Notes: a model not told the origin generated them from the sequence alone. A stretch of DNA of 64,000 nt from Hungatella sp. UBA5385 (GCA_002409995.1 DHOR01000028.1:62001-126000), one strand, 5' to 3'; positions 15,516 through 25,768 are shown, counted from the first letter of the stretch. Translations and numbers: made by a program.

Positions 15516-16748
15516 TTGGGTTTACGATCAGATGCACAAAAGATTATTGATGCTGCCATAACAGCAGCAATGCCAAATACAGCGGTGAAAAAAGCATTGG
15601 ACGGGGAAGACTTTTCGGGAGGGAGACTTTTCCTTGTAGCAATCGGTAAAGCGGCATGGTCTATGGCAAAAGCAGCTTCTGATATACTGGGTGACAGCAT
15701 ACAGGAGGGGATTGTAATTACTAAGTATGATCACTCCAAAGGCGATTTGCCCAATATTCGGATTTATGAAGCAGGGCATCCGATTCCTGATGATAATTCT
15801 TTTGCTGCTACAAAAGAAGCAATACAGCTTGTTACAGGTCTGACATCTTCAGATAAGGTTTTATTATTGATTTCAGGCGGCGGTTCTGCACTGTTTGAAA
15901 TGCCGCTGATTCCGGCAGCTGAACTGGAAGACTTGACAAAACAATTATTAGCAAGCGGAGCTGATATTGTTGAAATGAATACAATCCGCAAACGTTTATC
16001 CGGAGTAAAAGGAGGGAAGTTTGCAAAGATTTGTGAACCTGCGCAGGTATTATCGATTGTTTTATCTGATATTATCGGCGATCCCCTTGATATGATTGCC
16101 TCAGGACCTGCTTATCCTGACAGCTCAACAGGGGAACAGGCAAGTGAAATCGTTAAAAAGTACGGTATTAAAACAACAGAAGAAATAGATGCATTATTGA
16201 AGATTCAGCCACCACATGAACTTCATAATGTCACAACCAAAATAACTGGAAGTGTAACTCAGCTTTGTGCTGCAGCGGAACTTACATGCAGAGAGCTTGG
16301 CTATGAACCTATTATTCTTACAGCCAGTCTTAGCTGTGAAGCAAGAGAGGCAGGAAGCTTTATCGCATCTATTGGACAATATTATAATGATACTGAGAAA
16401 TCACTTGCATTTATCATGGGTGGAGAAACTATAGTGCGTCTAAAGGGCACCGGTAAAGGAGGAAGGAATCAGGAACTGGCTTTATCTGCAGCCGATAATC
16501 TGGAGGGATTAAAGGATATTGCAATTTTTTCCATCGGTTCAGATGGCACAGATGGACCTACTGATGCAGCAGGCGGTTATGTTGATACCAATACAAAAGC
16601 TGAACTGTTGAAGAAAGGTATTAATATTTACGATGTACTGGAGAATAATGACTCCTATCATGCATTGCAGGCATGTGATGGACTTATTATAACAGGTGCG
16701 ACGGGAACCAACGTTAATGATTTATCGGTGTTGCTTATTAAGAGATAA
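15516..16748 (+). CDS. Glycerate 2-kinase (MOFRL/DUF4147 family)
   Basis: This 410-residue kinase starts with TTG, placed 5 nt after AGGAGGGAGG. N-terminal DUF4147 motifs include SDAQKIIDAAI, AIGKAAWSMAKAA, EAGHPIPDD, ISGGGSALFE, NTIRKRLSGVKGG and LSDIIGDPLDMIASGP. The C-terminal MOFRL domain shows GGETIVRLKGTGKGGRNQE and SDGTDGPTDAAGGYVD. This family (GckA/TtuD type) phosphorylates D-glycerate to 2-phosphoglycerate with ATP, feeding lower glycolysis. It is co-transcribed with the GntP-type permease. It could also clear glycerate made from tartronate or from serine breakdown. Confidence 0.92.
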   Translation: MGLRSDAQKIIDAAITAAMPNTAVKKALDGEDFSGGRLFLVAIGKAAWSMAKAASDILGDSIQEGIVITKYDHSKGDLPNIRIYEAGHPIPDDNSFAATKEAIQLVTGLTSSDKVLLLISGGGSALFEMPLIPAAELEDLTKQLLASGADIVEMNTIRKRLSGVKGGKFAKICEPAQVLSIVLSDIIGDPLDMIASGPAYPDSSTGEQASEIVKKYGIKTTEEIDALLKIQPPHELHNVTTKITGSVTQLCAAAELTCRELGYEPIILTASLSCEAREAGSFIASIGQYYNDTEKSLAFIMGGETIVRLKGTGKGGRNQELALSAADNLEGLKDIAIFSIGSDGTDGPTDAAGGYVDTNTKAELLKKGINIYDVLENNDSYHALQACDGLIITGATGTNVNDLSVLLIKR

Positions 16749-16756
16749 TTAAAACT

Positions 16757-16793
16757 AAAAGCGGTATAGCTGATTATTAGCTATATCGCTTTT
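16757..16793 (+). terminator. Terminator after glycerate kinase
   Basis: AAAAGCGGTATAGCT pairs with AGCTATATCGCTTTT (one G-T wobble) around a 7-nt loop, just after the stop. Confidence 0.8.
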
Positions 16794-16920
16794 CTAAATT
16801 ATAAAAACCAGATATTGGAATGATTAAATAAAGAAATCTTCTTGGATTAATGTTACAATAACACTAATTCAAGGGGATATATTTTTGTGCTAATTGAAAA
16901 TGACAGGGGGACAGAGATGA

Positions 16921-18681
16921 ATGAAGAAGGTATTTAAAAGTAATCTGGTAAAGGACGTTGTGATAAGTTATATATGGAAGATCGTATTTCCTATTATGAT
17001 CATATTGGGGATTTCTTATGGGATAGCAAGCAAATACATATATAATGCGGCAATAAATTCTGTGAAGGTGGCTCAGAATGCGATTATAGAACTGGACAAG
17101 GATGAGAGCCGTCATGCTGCTATCTCATTATCCCATGTAGTGAATATGAATAATGGCAGCACTATCATGCAGGCGGCGGGAACTGACGAACTAAAGAAAG
17201 AAACAGCGCTGATACAATTGGATACCATGTATCAGTTACTGGCAGCTCCGGAATATAAACTTTTGGATATTCAGGTTTACCGAAAAGATGGAATTTCTAT
17301 TATTCCCCGATGCCAAATCCGCTATTCCATGGAAGAACTGAGACGGAAAGAGTGGTATCAGTCAGCTTTGCAGCAGCCGGGGCAGGTGTATGTTGCTATG
17401 GACGATAAAGATTACTTCTACCGCAGCCAGACTGCTAATGAAGTTATGGTGGTGGCAGCCATCTTTCCCAGGAATATGCCGGAAGTAGAATGTATTGCTC
17501 TTTACAAGCTTTCTAAAATTCCGGAAATGATTAAAAAATACAATAAAGACGGAAGTACAGGTCAAATGTACATCATAGATGCCAATGGCATATCTCTGAC
17601 TAAAGATCTGGAAGAGACAGCAGTACCGGAGTATATTTTGGAAAAAATACATAAGAACCATGCAGGAGAAATGAAGATTTCTTATAAAGGAATCTGCTAT
17701 ATTATCCAAGAGATGGCTGATTCTGACAGATATATCCTAAGTGCTGTAGATGAGTGGAACGTATTTGGGCAGTTCAGGCTGGTTTCCCTGGTCAGTCTGC
17801 TGGTGGTTTTTAGTGTAATTCTGTTGTTTATAGTCTATTTTAAATGGTATATGGACAGGCTTCTTATACCTCTCCATCAATTGACAGAAGGGATGAAGGA
17901 GGTTGAAAACCACAATTTAGAGGTGCAGGTGGAAATGTGCGGGCAGAAAGATATTGCACAGATGATCTCAGTTTTTAACAGTATGGTAGATAAGATCAGC
18001 CAGTTAATTGTTGAAAAGGAAGTTGCACAAAAAGAAAAATATCAGGAAGAACTGCTGGCGCTTCAGTCCCAGATGAATCCTCATTTTCTTATGAATACTT
18101 TGAACACACTGAAATTCATGGCAATATCAGCACATTTTGATGGGATGCGGGATATGGTAACTGCCTTGGAGAATATACTTGATGCTATATTGAACCGGGA
18201 TGGTGGATTTCACAGCGTAAGCGATGAAAAATCCATTTTGGACAGTTATATTTATATTATGCAGTTTAGATATATGGAGAGCTTTAACGTTGAAACAGAC
18301 ATCAGTCAGGAGGCATTAAACTGCAAAGTACCCAAGCTTATTCTTCAGCCCATTGTGGAAAATAGTATGATTCATGGATTTGACCAAATGGATGAACGAC
18401 AAGGAATTATCAGGATCAAAGGATATGTTCAGGACAACACATTAGTATTTGAAATTATAGATAATGGGAAAGGCATGAATCAAGAGACTATTTCTAAAAT
18501 ACGAAAAGAAAAGCCGGAATCTGCAGGGCGGAGAACTGTAGGGGTCAGCAATACAGACAGGCGGCTTAAGCTGAATTTTGGCTCCCAATATGGAGTGGAG
18601 ATAGAGTCGGAACAGGAACAATACACAAGAGTCAGGCTGACGATGCCTGTGATAAAAGCAGAGGATGATAGCCATGTATAA
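16921..18681 (+). CDS. YesM-type sensor histidine kinase
   Basis: The 586-residue sensor kinase has one membrane helix near residues 18-38, an extracytoplasmic Cache-like region to about 285, a second helix near 290-313 and a HAMP domain (LHQLTEGMKEVENHNLEV). The His-kinase domain shows the YesM pattern, with the phospho-acceptor in LQSQMNPHFLMNTLNTLKF and the ATPase N-box LQPIVENSMIHGF plus DNGKGM. An ATG three bases earlier is out of frame. It overlaps the response-regulator gene by 8 nt. These pairs typically sense extracellular oligosaccharides and activate the adjacent importer, here the ABC cassette and GH2 gene downstream. Confidence 0.93.
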   Translation: MKKVFKSNLVKDVVISYIWKIVFPIMIILGISYGIASKYIYNAAINSVKVAQNAIIELDKDESRHAAISLSHVVNMNNGSTIMQAAGTDELKKETALIQLDTMYQLLAAPEYKLLDIQVYRKDGISIIPRCQIRYSMEELRRKEWYQSALQQPGQVYVAMDDKDYFYRSQTANEVMVVAAIFPRNMPEVECIALYKLSKIPEMIKKYNKDGSTGQMYIIDANGISLTKDLEETAVPEYILEKIHKNHAGEMKISYKGICYIIQEMADSDRYILSAVDEWNVFGQFRLVSLVSLLVVFSVILLFIVYFKWYMDRLLIPLHQLTEGMKEVENHNLEVQVEMCGQKDIAQMISVFNSMVDKISQLIVEKEVAQKEKYQEELLALQSQMNPHFLMNTLNTLKFMAISAHFDGMRDMVTALENILDAILNRDGGFHSVSDEKSILDSYIYIMQFRYMESFNVETDISQEALNCKVPKLILQPIVENSMIHGFDQMDERQGIIRIKGYVQDNTLVFEIIDNGKGMNQETISKIRKEKPESAGRRTVGVSNTDRRLKLNFGSQYGVEIESEQEQYTRVRLTMPVIKAEDDSHV

Positions 18682-20203
18682 TGTCTTAATAGTAGATGAT
18701 GAAACCATTGTAAGAATGATGCTCAGTTCTATGCTGGACTGGGCCGATCTGGATTTAAATCTGGTGGGGAGTGCCGGAAATGGAAAAGAGGCTATGGAAT
18801 ATATGAACCAATATAGGATTGATATATTGATTACAGATATTCAGATGCCTGTAGTAGATGGTCTAACCTTGATCCAATATGTGAAGGAAATGGAAACTGT
18901 GCCGGAGATACTGGTTTTAAGTGCCTACAACGATTTTCCTTATGTACGCCAGGCCTTTAAAATGGGGATTTATGATTATTGCCTTAAAAGAGAGATTCAT
19001 GAGGAAATGCTCAAAAAACATCTGCAAAACATGAAGAATCTGCTGAGCCGCAAAGGCCGCTTAGCAGAAGACACTCAACCTCATGAAAAGGACCGTCAAG
19101 GGCTTCTTACCAAGCTGCTTCGGGGGCAGATTGATCCCAGTGATGCCGGACTGCCGGATTGTTATTATGTTGTGTATTTTTCTATTCAGGGTTATCAGAA
19201 GATGAGTATTATGCCCTCGCTGATTAACTTAGCCGGGCAGATGTTACAGATTGCCAGACATGGGACAATCGCCTCTATAAATGACACAAATCTGCTTATG
19301 ATCTATGAGGCAGAGTCTGAGAACAATGATCTTTCTTCCCTGTTACGGGTCTGTACCAGGCTTCTTCATGCATGGAAAAATTACATAAACGCAGATATCA
19401 TAGCTGCAGTCAGTGAGAAGGGGCATGGAGCGGAAGAATTTGAACAACGGTTTTATGAAGCAACCATGAATCTTACCATGAAATATGTAATGAAATCCCA
19501 GAATCTGTTTTCGTCTGAGGATCATCTTAAGTTTTCACTGCCTGATGCTTGTGCCAGGGAAGAGGAATTCAGTGAGATTATTCAGGCATTAAAATTAAAT
19601 GATATTGTTCGATACAATGGAGAGAAATCCAGGATACTGTCGGAAATGCAGAAAGCAGAGTTAAAGGAGGCAAAAAAGCAGGCAATCTACCTGGCGTACC
19701 ATATTGCAGCTTCTCTGATACATCAGCTTGAGGATGCAGATTATATCTATACATCTGATCTTTTTTTAGAGGTTTCAGAACTGAGTGCCATCAGAGAAGT
19801 GTGCATTTGGACTGTAAACTTTTTAAATGATATAAAACGTTACTTACAAGCCCATTATCAGTTTGAATTTCCCGATGAGATACAAACGGCCCTTGATTAT
19901 ATGAATGATAATTATTACAGATCGGATCTGACACTGTATGAAGTGGCGTCAGAAGCCGGCTATAGTGAGAAATACTTCAGTATTCTCTTTACTAAGAGAG
20001 TGGGAATATCTTTTTCTGATTATCTAAAAAGCCAGCGCATTCATCATGCGAAACACATGCTTAAGAATTCCCATTGGAAGCTGAGAAAGATCAGTGAAGC
20101 CGTTGGTTATAACAGTGTGGAGTATTTTATCAGAGTGTTTCAGGCAGAAACAGGAATGAGTCCCTCTGCTTACAGAAAAGAGCATCAAACCATTGTACAG
20201 TAA
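18674..20203 (+). CDS. YesN-type response regulator with AraC DNA-binding domain
   Basis: From MYNVLIVDDE the protein is 509 residues. The receiver domain (1-115) has the acidic pair DD and the phospho-acceptor Asp in DILITDIQMPVVDG. A long linker region of about 270 residues follows. The AraC-type double helix-turn-helix at the C-terminus has LTLYEVASEAGYSEKYFSILF and LRKISEAVGYNSVEYFIRVF, ending in GMSPSAYRKEH. I chose this ATG because GAGG is 9 nt upstream; an in-frame ATG three codons earlier sits on that site. It is the partner of the kinase in the overlapping gene and probably activates the sugar importer starting 81 nt downstream. Confidence 0.93.
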   Translation: MYNVLIVDDETIVRMMLSSMLDWADLDLNLVGSAGNGKEAMEYMNQYRIDILITDIQMPVVDGLTLIQYVKEMETVPEILVLSAYNDFPYVRQAFKMGIYDYCLKREIHEEMLKKHLQNMKNLLSRKGRLAEDTQPHEKDRQGLLTKLLRGQIDPSDAGLPDCYYVVYFSIQGYQKMSIMPSLINLAGQMLQIARHGTIASINDTNLLMIYEAESENNDLSSLLRVCTRLLHAWKNYINADIIAAVSEKGHGAEEFEQRFYEATMNLTMKYVMKSQNLFSSEDHLKFSLPDACAREEEFSEIIQALKLNDIVRYNGEKSRILSEMQKAELKEAKKQAIYLAYHIAASLIHQLEDADYIYTSDLFLEVSELSAIREVCIWTVNFLNDIKRYLQAHYQFEFPDEIQTALDYMNDNYYRSDLTLYEVASEAGYSEKYFSILFTKRVGISFSDYLKSQRIHHAKHMLKNSHWKLRKISEAVGYNSVEYFIRVFQAETGMSPSAYRKEHQTIVQ

Positions 20204-20284
20204 ATCATACTATTATTCATTGTTAATACTGATATGAATTGTTAAACTCCAATTAACAGAAAACAGTTTGAACAGGAGGAAATT

Positions 20285-21622
20285 ATGAGAAAAAACAAAT
20301 GGGTATTAGCATCAATGGTATTAGCAGCAGGTTTAGCATTAGTCGGCTGCGGAGAAAGTACAGGCAGTAAGGAGAAAACAACTGCTGCAGCGGGAGAAGG
20401 TTCAGATAAAAACATTTCTTGTACACTGACTCTGGCAACCTGGGATGTGACAGCAGCCAGAACCTTTGATGAGCTGGATTTAGAGGGGAGATTCCAGGAA
20501 CTTTATCCCAATGTTGAAATTGATATTGAAGAATTTAGTGCAGAACCAGAATATTTTAATTCTATGAAAATCCGGTCTTCTGCATCAGAACTTCCTGATC
20601 TGATGTTTCATAAGTCGGATAGTATGTACCAGTATGAGGAGTATCTGACAGATTTAACAGATACTGAGGCTAACAAGAATAATCAGATTGCAGCAGAATA
20701 TATGGTGAATGGAAGGGTTTTGGGGGTCCCTGATCGAAAAACCAATGACTATGTGTTTTACTGGGTGGATATGTTTGAAGAAGCAGGAGTAGAGGTGCCA
20801 GACACATGGGGAGAATTTGTAGAAGTCAGTGAAAAACTGCAGGCATATTTTGGAGCAAAGGACCCGGATTATAGTGCAATCAGCATGGGAGCAAAAGAAT
20901 CATGGACAACCTACCCATTTATGGAATATGGTCCGGCAGCAGAAAGCGGCAACGGGTATTATTGGGATAGTATGACAGAAGAGGATAAACCTTTTGCAGA
21001 GGGAACTGCAATTCATACTGTTTACGGTAAGGTTTATGATCTCTTCGGGAAAGGAGTCTTTGGAAAAGACCCTCTGGGAATTACCAGTGATCAGAGTAAA
21101 GAATTATTTGCTAAGAGAAAAGGGACTATGACTTTAAGCAGCCCTATGTTTCTATCTGACTATAAGGCAGATGGCTATGATCCTTCCGGTATAGAGACTT
21201 TCTATCTTCCTTTCAGAGATGATGACAGTAGTGAGTTCAATCTGGTTACACAGGGTGATTGTTTCTTAAGTGTTACTGAACATTCGGAGAATCCGGAAGT
21301 TGCAAAAGCATTTCTTGAGTTTTATTTCAGCGAGGCGTGGTATCCTGATTACATAAACCACATCAGCAGCGACAGTACTATGATGCCATTTCATAAGGAA
21401 CTGGATGAAGTGCTTATGACAGCACCAGAACTTCAGCCTGATGTAGTATATGTAACCTATGGTGCTGGCAAGAGCGATTTTATCAATATGGTTTCTGAAA
21501 CTAAATTTGATTGTAAAGAGCTGGGGGCAGAAATGCTGACAGAAGGATTTGATTTTAACCGTCGTATGGAGGAGTTGAATCAGTCCTGGACAGATGCAAG
21601 AAAAAAGCTTAATTTACAATAA
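20285..21622 (+). CDS. Carbohydrate ABC transporter solute-binding lipoprotein
   Basis: This 445-residue extracellular binding protein (SBP family 1) has a lipoprotein signal peptide with lipobox LVGC at residues 20-23, followed by a low-complexity linker (GSKEKTTAAAGEG). The mature part has the usual DLMFHKSDSMYQYEEYLTDLT and VPDRKTNDYVFYWV type segments. It binds an extracellular oligosaccharide for the two permeases encoded next. AGGAGG is 5 nt before the ATG. The upstream 81 bp contain a TGTTAA/TTAACA inverted repeat (near 20238) that may be a response-regulator site. No ATPase gene accompanies it, so it likely uses the MsmX-type protein at 30 kb. Confidence 0.92.
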   Translation: MRKNKWVLASMVLAAGLALVGCGESTGSKEKTTAAAGEGSDKNISCTLTLATWDVTAARTFDELDLEGRFQELYPNVEIDIEEFSAEPEYFNSMKIRSSASELPDLMFHKSDSMYQYEEYLTDLTDTEANKNNQIAAEYMVNGRVLGVPDRKTNDYVFYWVDMFEEAGVEVPDTWGEFVEVSEKLQAYFGAKDPDYSAISMGAKESWTTYPFMEYGPAAESGNGYYWDSMTEEDKPFAEGTAIHTVYGKVYDLFGKGVFGKDPLGITSDQSKELFAKRKGTMTLSSPMFLSDYKADGYDPSGIETFYLPFRDDDSSEFNLVTQGDCFLSVTEHSENPEVAKAFLEFYFSEAWYPDYINHISSDSTMMPFHKELDEVLMTAPELQPDVVYVTYGAGKSDFINMVSETKFDCKELGAEMLTEGFDFNRRMEELNQSWTDARKKLNLQ

Positions 21623-21634
21623 GGGGGTAGACCA

Positions 21635-22534
21635 GTGAACAGATTCAATAAAAAAAGATTTTGTTTTTTAAGTCTGTCTCTTATTATTCCGGTTATATTG
21701 TTATGTGTTTTTGTAGTATATCCATTCTGGGAGCTTATTTACATGAGCTTCCTGGAATGGGATGGTGTTGCATCAGATCGTACTTTTATAGGAATTAACA
21801 ACTATCTGCAGCTTTTCTTCAAATCCCCAGATTTTTGGCAGGCTTTTAAAAACAACCTGACCTATCTATTCATCCATGGTTTGATGATGCCTGTTGAACT
21901 TCTGCTGGCAATACTTCTTAGCAGCAAATTCAAGGGATCGGGGCTTGTAAAGGCAATTATATTTCTTCCATTTATTATGAATGGCGTTGGAATTTCCTAT
22001 TCATTTTCCTACTTCTTTTCTCCAATTGAAGGTGGTTTTAACTATATATTGACGAAAATGGGATTGGAGCACTTTATTCAAAGCTGGCTTTCTGATCCGA
22101 AAATTGTAAATTATGTATTATCAATGGTTTCGATCTGGAGGTATATGGGATTTCATGTTGTGCTGTTTATGGCAGGACTAGCTTCTGTACAAAAAGATAT
22201 GATGGAAGCAGCTATCGTAGATGGAGCTAATGTATGGCAGCGCCTACGGTATATTCAAATTCCTTCTATACGTACAGTCATTGATTTTATGTTGTTTGAT
22301 GTGATTAACGGAAGCCTGCAGATGTTTGATATTCCCTATATTATGACAGCGGGAGGTCCTAACGGGGCTTCCAATACATTTACGATATACACCATTGATA
22401 CAGCATTTAAGTTTAATAATTTTGGTATGGCATCATCTATGGCAGTGATTATGATTTTTATGATCGTGTGTGTACAGCTTGTCCAGAAATATATCACAGG
22501 TCAGGTAAGGAGAAAGGAGAGCAGCAATGACTAG
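21635..22534 (+). CDS. Sugar ABC transporter permease (MalF-like)
   Basis: This 299-residue membrane protein with six predicted helices starts at GTG, 7-8 nt after AAGGGGG. It has the MalF/UgpA-type EAA loop (AAIVDGANVWQRLRYIQIPSI) that docks the ATPase, quoted in part as EAAIVDGANVW. The first helix is FLSLSLIIPVILLCVFVVYPF. It overlaps the next permease gene by 8 nt and forms a heterodimeric channel with it. Confidence 0.93.
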   Translation: MNRFNKKRFCFLSLSLIIPVILLCVFVVYPFWELIYMSFLEWDGVASDRTFIGINNYLQLFFKSPDFWQAFKNNLTYLFIHGLMMPVELLLAILLSSKFKGSGLVKAIIFLPFIMNGVGISYSFSYFFSPIEGGFNYILTKMGLEHFIQSWLSDPKIVNYVLSMVSIWRYMGFHVVLFMAGLASVQKDMMEAAIVDGANVWQRLRYIQIPSIRTVIDFMLFDVINGSLQMFDIPYIMTAGGPNGASNTFTIYTIDTAFKFNNFGMASSMAVIMIFMIVCVQLVQKYITGQVRRKESSND

Positions 22535-23354
22535 AAAATGGATTCTTGCTGGGAAATATGTTGTTTCATTATTGCTGATTCTTATGATCACCCTGCCTCT
22601 TCTGGTAACTGTAGTAAGCTCTTTTAAAATACCGGGAAGCTTAGATACCACGTCACCACTTTGGGTATCATATGATCAGATCACATTTGACAATTACAGA
22701 AAAGTATTTAAGGAAAGGTATTTATTGCGGGCAGCTATCAACACATTAAAAATCGTAGCAGTGAGTATTACCATTAATGTGCTGTTTGGTTCTCTCACCG
22801 CATATTGCCTGGAGCGGTTTCAATTCCGCTTTAAAAATCTTATTTATATGCTGTTTTATCTGGCTATGATGGTCCCTACCAATATCGTGGAAATTGCCCG
22901 TTTTCGGGTGATTAGAGGACTGGGTCTGTACAATACCATAGGAGCACCCATTATCATATACATAGCAGCTAATTTAATGCAGCTTTATATTTATCGGCAG
23001 TTTATAGGAGGAATACCGGTCTCTCTGGACGAGAGTGCCATGCTTGATGGCTGTGGATATTTCAGGACGTTTTGGCAGATTATATTTCCGCTTCTGACTC
23101 CTGCTACGGCAACACTGATTATTATTAAAACAGTGTCCATCGTAAATGATATGTATATTCCATATCTGTATATGCCTAAGAATCAAAATAAAACATTGAC
23201 AACTTTTTTGATGCACTATGCAGGTGCACAACAAAATTCCTGGCCCCTTCTGGCTGCAGGAATTATAGTAGTGGCTTTACCTACAGTGCTTTTATACCTG
23301 TTTTTTCAAAAATATATTATAGAAGGAATTGCGGCAGGAGCCGTTAAAGAATAA
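22527..23354 (+). CDS. Sugar ABC transporter permease (MalG-like)
   Basis: This 275-residue permease has six predicted helices. The EAA loop is DESAMLDGCGYFRTFWQII and the C-terminus is the typical FFQKYIIEGIAAGAVKE. AAAGGAG lies before the ATG inside the previous gene. It pairs with the MalF-like permease; the following GH2 gene starts 12 nt after its stop, indicating one operon for uptake and cleavage of a glycoside. Confidence 0.93.
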   Translation: MTRKWILAGKYVVSLLLILMITLPLLVTVVSSFKIPGSLDTTSPLWVSYDQITFDNYRKVFKERYLLRAAINTLKIVAVSITINVLFGSLTAYCLERFQFRFKNLIYMLFYLAMMVPTNIVEIARFRVIRGLGLYNTIGAPIIIYIAANLMQLYIYRQFIGGIPVSLDESAMLDGCGYFRTFWQIIFPLLTPATATLIIIKTVSIVNDMYIPYLYMPKNQNKTLTTFLMHYAGAQQNSWPLLAAGIIVVALPTVLLYLFFQKYIIEGIAAGAVKE

Positions 23355-23366
23355 GAGGAGGAAAGA

Positions 23367-25640
23367 ATGAATAACCCAACTTTATGGAATCTCAATTGGA
23401 AGTTTTATGATCATTTTGATAAAACCTATATTGAAAATGATATAGATGAAAAGTTTAAAACCGTGAATCTCCCTCATACTGTAAAGGAACTGCCTTTAAG
23501 TTATTTCAGTCATGAGGAAACAACGATGATCAGTACCTACGTTAAAAGTCTGTTTTTAACAACGTGTGGGGAGGATAAAAGAAGGATACTGATATTTGAC
23601 GGAGTCATGACTTGTTTTGAGTTGTTTGTTAATGGGGAAAATGCAGGGGAGCATAAAGGTGGGTATTCCCGAAGCATGTTTGATATTACTGAATTTTGCA
23701 GGCAGGGTGAGAACCGCATTGTACTTAAAGTAGACAGCAATGAAAGAAATGATATTCCGCCCTTTGGTTATGCCATTGATTATATGACATATGGTGGAAT
23801 CTACAGGGATGTATGGCTGTATGAATGCAATAAGAGCTTTATAACACAGGCTCTGGTACGCTATGATTTAAAAGATGATGAGGTGATGGTTTATCCAGAG
23901 ATTTATGTGGATAATTCCGGCAACGCTTATGAAGGAGCTGTGGAAGTATGTATACAGAATGCAGATGGAGAGAAGATACATTCTTATGAACGTTTGATTC
24001 GGATTGAGCAGGGTAAAAACAGTTATATTCTGGATTCGGAAGCCATCCGGTCACCTATATTGTGGAATTTAAATAATCCATATCTTTATACCATATCAGT
24101 TTGTTTGAAGAGTGAAGGCGAAATCTCTGATATTCATTGTGTAAAGACAGGATTTCGCGAGGTGAGTTGTACACCTGAGGGCGTATTTATCAATGGAAAT
24201 AAAGTGAAGATTATGGGCCTTAACCGGCATCAGTCATTCCCTTATACAGGGTATGCTATGGGTAAACGGGCTCAGGAAAAAGATGCAGAAATTTTAAAGG
24301 AATTTCTCAATGTTAATACAGTGCGAACATCCCATTATATGCAGTCTGAGTATTTTCTGGATAAATGTGATGAGCTTGGTCTTTTAGTTTTTTCGGAAAT
24401 ACCTGGCTGGGGATATATTGGGGGAGATGAATTTAAGAGAGTTATGATGCAGGATGTAGAATCCATGATTCTAACCCAATTTAACCATCCCAGTATTTTT
24501 ATCTGGAGCATCCATATTAACGAATCTCTGGATGATGATGTGTTATATACAAAAGCAAATGCACTTGCTAAAAAACTGGACCCTTCCAGACCGACTACCG
24601 GTGTGCGCTACATATCAAACAGTAATCTTATAGAAGATGTATATTCACTCAATGATTTTACTTATTCAGACTGTAATCCTGATGGAACAAAGCTGTTTAG
24701 GGGGCAGAGAGAAGCTACCGGGCTTTCTGAGCCGGTTCCATTCCTTATTACAGAATTTTCCGGCACAGCTTTTCCAACAAAGAGCTGGGACAGTGCATAT
24801 AAGAGAACCGTTCATGCCAGAGCATATGCCAGAGTATTCAGCCAGTCCAATCTGTCAACGGATTTGTTAGGAATTATTGGCTGGTGTGCTTTTGACTATA
24901 ATACTCATGGAGATTATGGATCAGGTGATAAAATCTGTTATCATGGAGTGATGGACATGTTCCGTATACCTAAATATGCAGCGTATGTGCTCCGCAGTCA
25001 GAAAAATCCTGAAGATGAGATTATCATGGAACCAACCACTGAATTTTCCAGAGGGGATAATAAGGGAAACTGTCTGGTGTCTCCATTTATGGTTCTTACA
25101 AATTGCGATTACATAGAAGTAGAAATGTATGGGAAATCCCCCATCCGTTATTATCCGGATAACCGATATATGGGCTTAGAGCATCCGCCTATTGAGATTG
25201 AACAGGAGATTGGGGTATGGCAAGATCTCTGGAAGGATGGGAAAATTACTGGGTATTATAAGGGGAAACCGGTGATTGAAAAAAGATTCCTCAGAGATTC
25301 CTGTCTGACAGATATGGAGGTTAAGGCAGATGGAAACCAGCTGTTTGGTGATTATGTGGATTCTGTGAGAATTGTGTGCCGTATGGTGGATGAAGCTGGG
25401 ACTACTTTGGTATATTATCCAGGCATTGTACAGGTTGAGACACAGGGAAATATAGAGGTAATCGGGCCTGATGTCATATCAACTTCAGGGGGATACGCTG
25501 CTTTCTGGATTAAAACCCGACCGGAAGCTTATTCGGGAGATGATGAGACTTGTTCTGTGGTGATTCGTTTGTTAAATACGGAAGTTGAGGAAAAAAGCAT
25601 CTCCATTGAACTGAAGAAGTCTGGGGAGAATGTAGGCTGA
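23367..25640 (+). CDS. Glycoside hydrolase family 2 enzyme, 757 residues
   Basis: The N-terminal sugar-binding domain (about 10-155) has LNWKFYDHF and VNGENAGEHKGGYSRSMFD, followed by an immunoglobulin-like domain. The TIM barrel from about 275 (VKIMGLNRHQSFPYTGYAMG) carries the acid/base E386 in SIHINESLDDD and the nucleophile E463 in LITEFSGTAFP. Some 200 residues of C-terminal beta domains follow. There is no signal peptide, so it acts on imported substrate. NRHQSFPYTG is close to the N-R-H-x motif of GH2 beta-galactosidases, although specificity is open. It is the last gene of the two-component-controlled ABC operon and unlike the 589-residue GH2 at 10.9 kb in its catalytic motif contexts. 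Confidence 0.9.
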   Translation: MNNPTLWNLNWKFYDHFDKTYIENDIDEKFKTVNLPHTVKELPLSYFSHEETTMISTYVKSLFLTTCGEDKRRILIFDGVMTCFELFVNGENAGEHKGGYSRSMFDITEFCRQGENRIVLKVDSNERNDIPPFGYAIDYMTYGGIYRDVWLYECNKSFITQALVRYDLKDDEVMVYPEIYVDNSGNAYEGAVEVCIQNADGEKIHSYERLIRIEQGKNSYILDSEAIRSPILWNLNNPYLYTISVCLKSEGEISDIHCVKTGFREVSCTPEGVFINGNKVKIMGLNRHQSFPYTGYAMGKRAQEKDAEILKEFLNVNTVRTSHYMQSEYFLDKCDELGLLVFSEIPGWGYIGGDEFKRVMMQDVESMILTQFNHPSIFIWSIHINESLDDDVLYTKANALAKKLDPSRPTTGVRYISNSNLIEDVYSLNDFTYSDCNPDGTKLFRGQREATGLSEPVPFLITEFSGTAFPTKSWDSAYKRTVHARAYARVFSQSNLSTDLLGIIGWCAFDYNTHGDYGSGDKICYHGVMDMFRIPKYAAYVLRSQKNPEDEIIMEPTTEFSRGDNKGNCLVSPFMVLTNCDYIEVEMYGKSPIRYYPDNRYMGLEHPPIEIEQEIGVWQDLWKDGKITGYYKGKPVIEKRFLRDSCLTDMEVKADGNQLFGDYVDSVRIVCRMVDEAGTTLVYYPGIVQVETQGNIEVIGPDVISTSGGYAAFWIKTRPEAYSGDDETCSVVIRLLNTEVEEKSISIELKKSGENVG

Positions 25641-25650
25641 TATTTATAGG

Positions 25651-25688
25651 AAAAACGGGAGATTGCAAAAATTGCACTCCTGTTTTTT
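25651..25688 (+). terminator. Terminator after GH2 operon
   Basis: AAAACGGGAG and CTCCTGTTTT flank an inner TTGCAA/TTGCA pairing, followed by a run of six Ts. Confidence 0.75.
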
Positions 25689-25752
25689 GTTCTGTAATGA
25701 TTGGCAAGTAAGATAGCTTGTTACAGTTTTTCTAAAGACTTGACCACAATTT

Positions 25753-25768
25753 TACCTGAAAACAGGTA
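25753..25768. promoter_or_regulatory. 16-bp palindrome upstream of S8 peptidase-like gene
   Basis: TACCTGAAAACAGGTA is a perfect inverted repeat lying 7 nt after TTGACC (25740-25745) and 50 nt before the S8 gene start. It is a plausible operator; the regulator is unknown. Confidence 0.35.
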
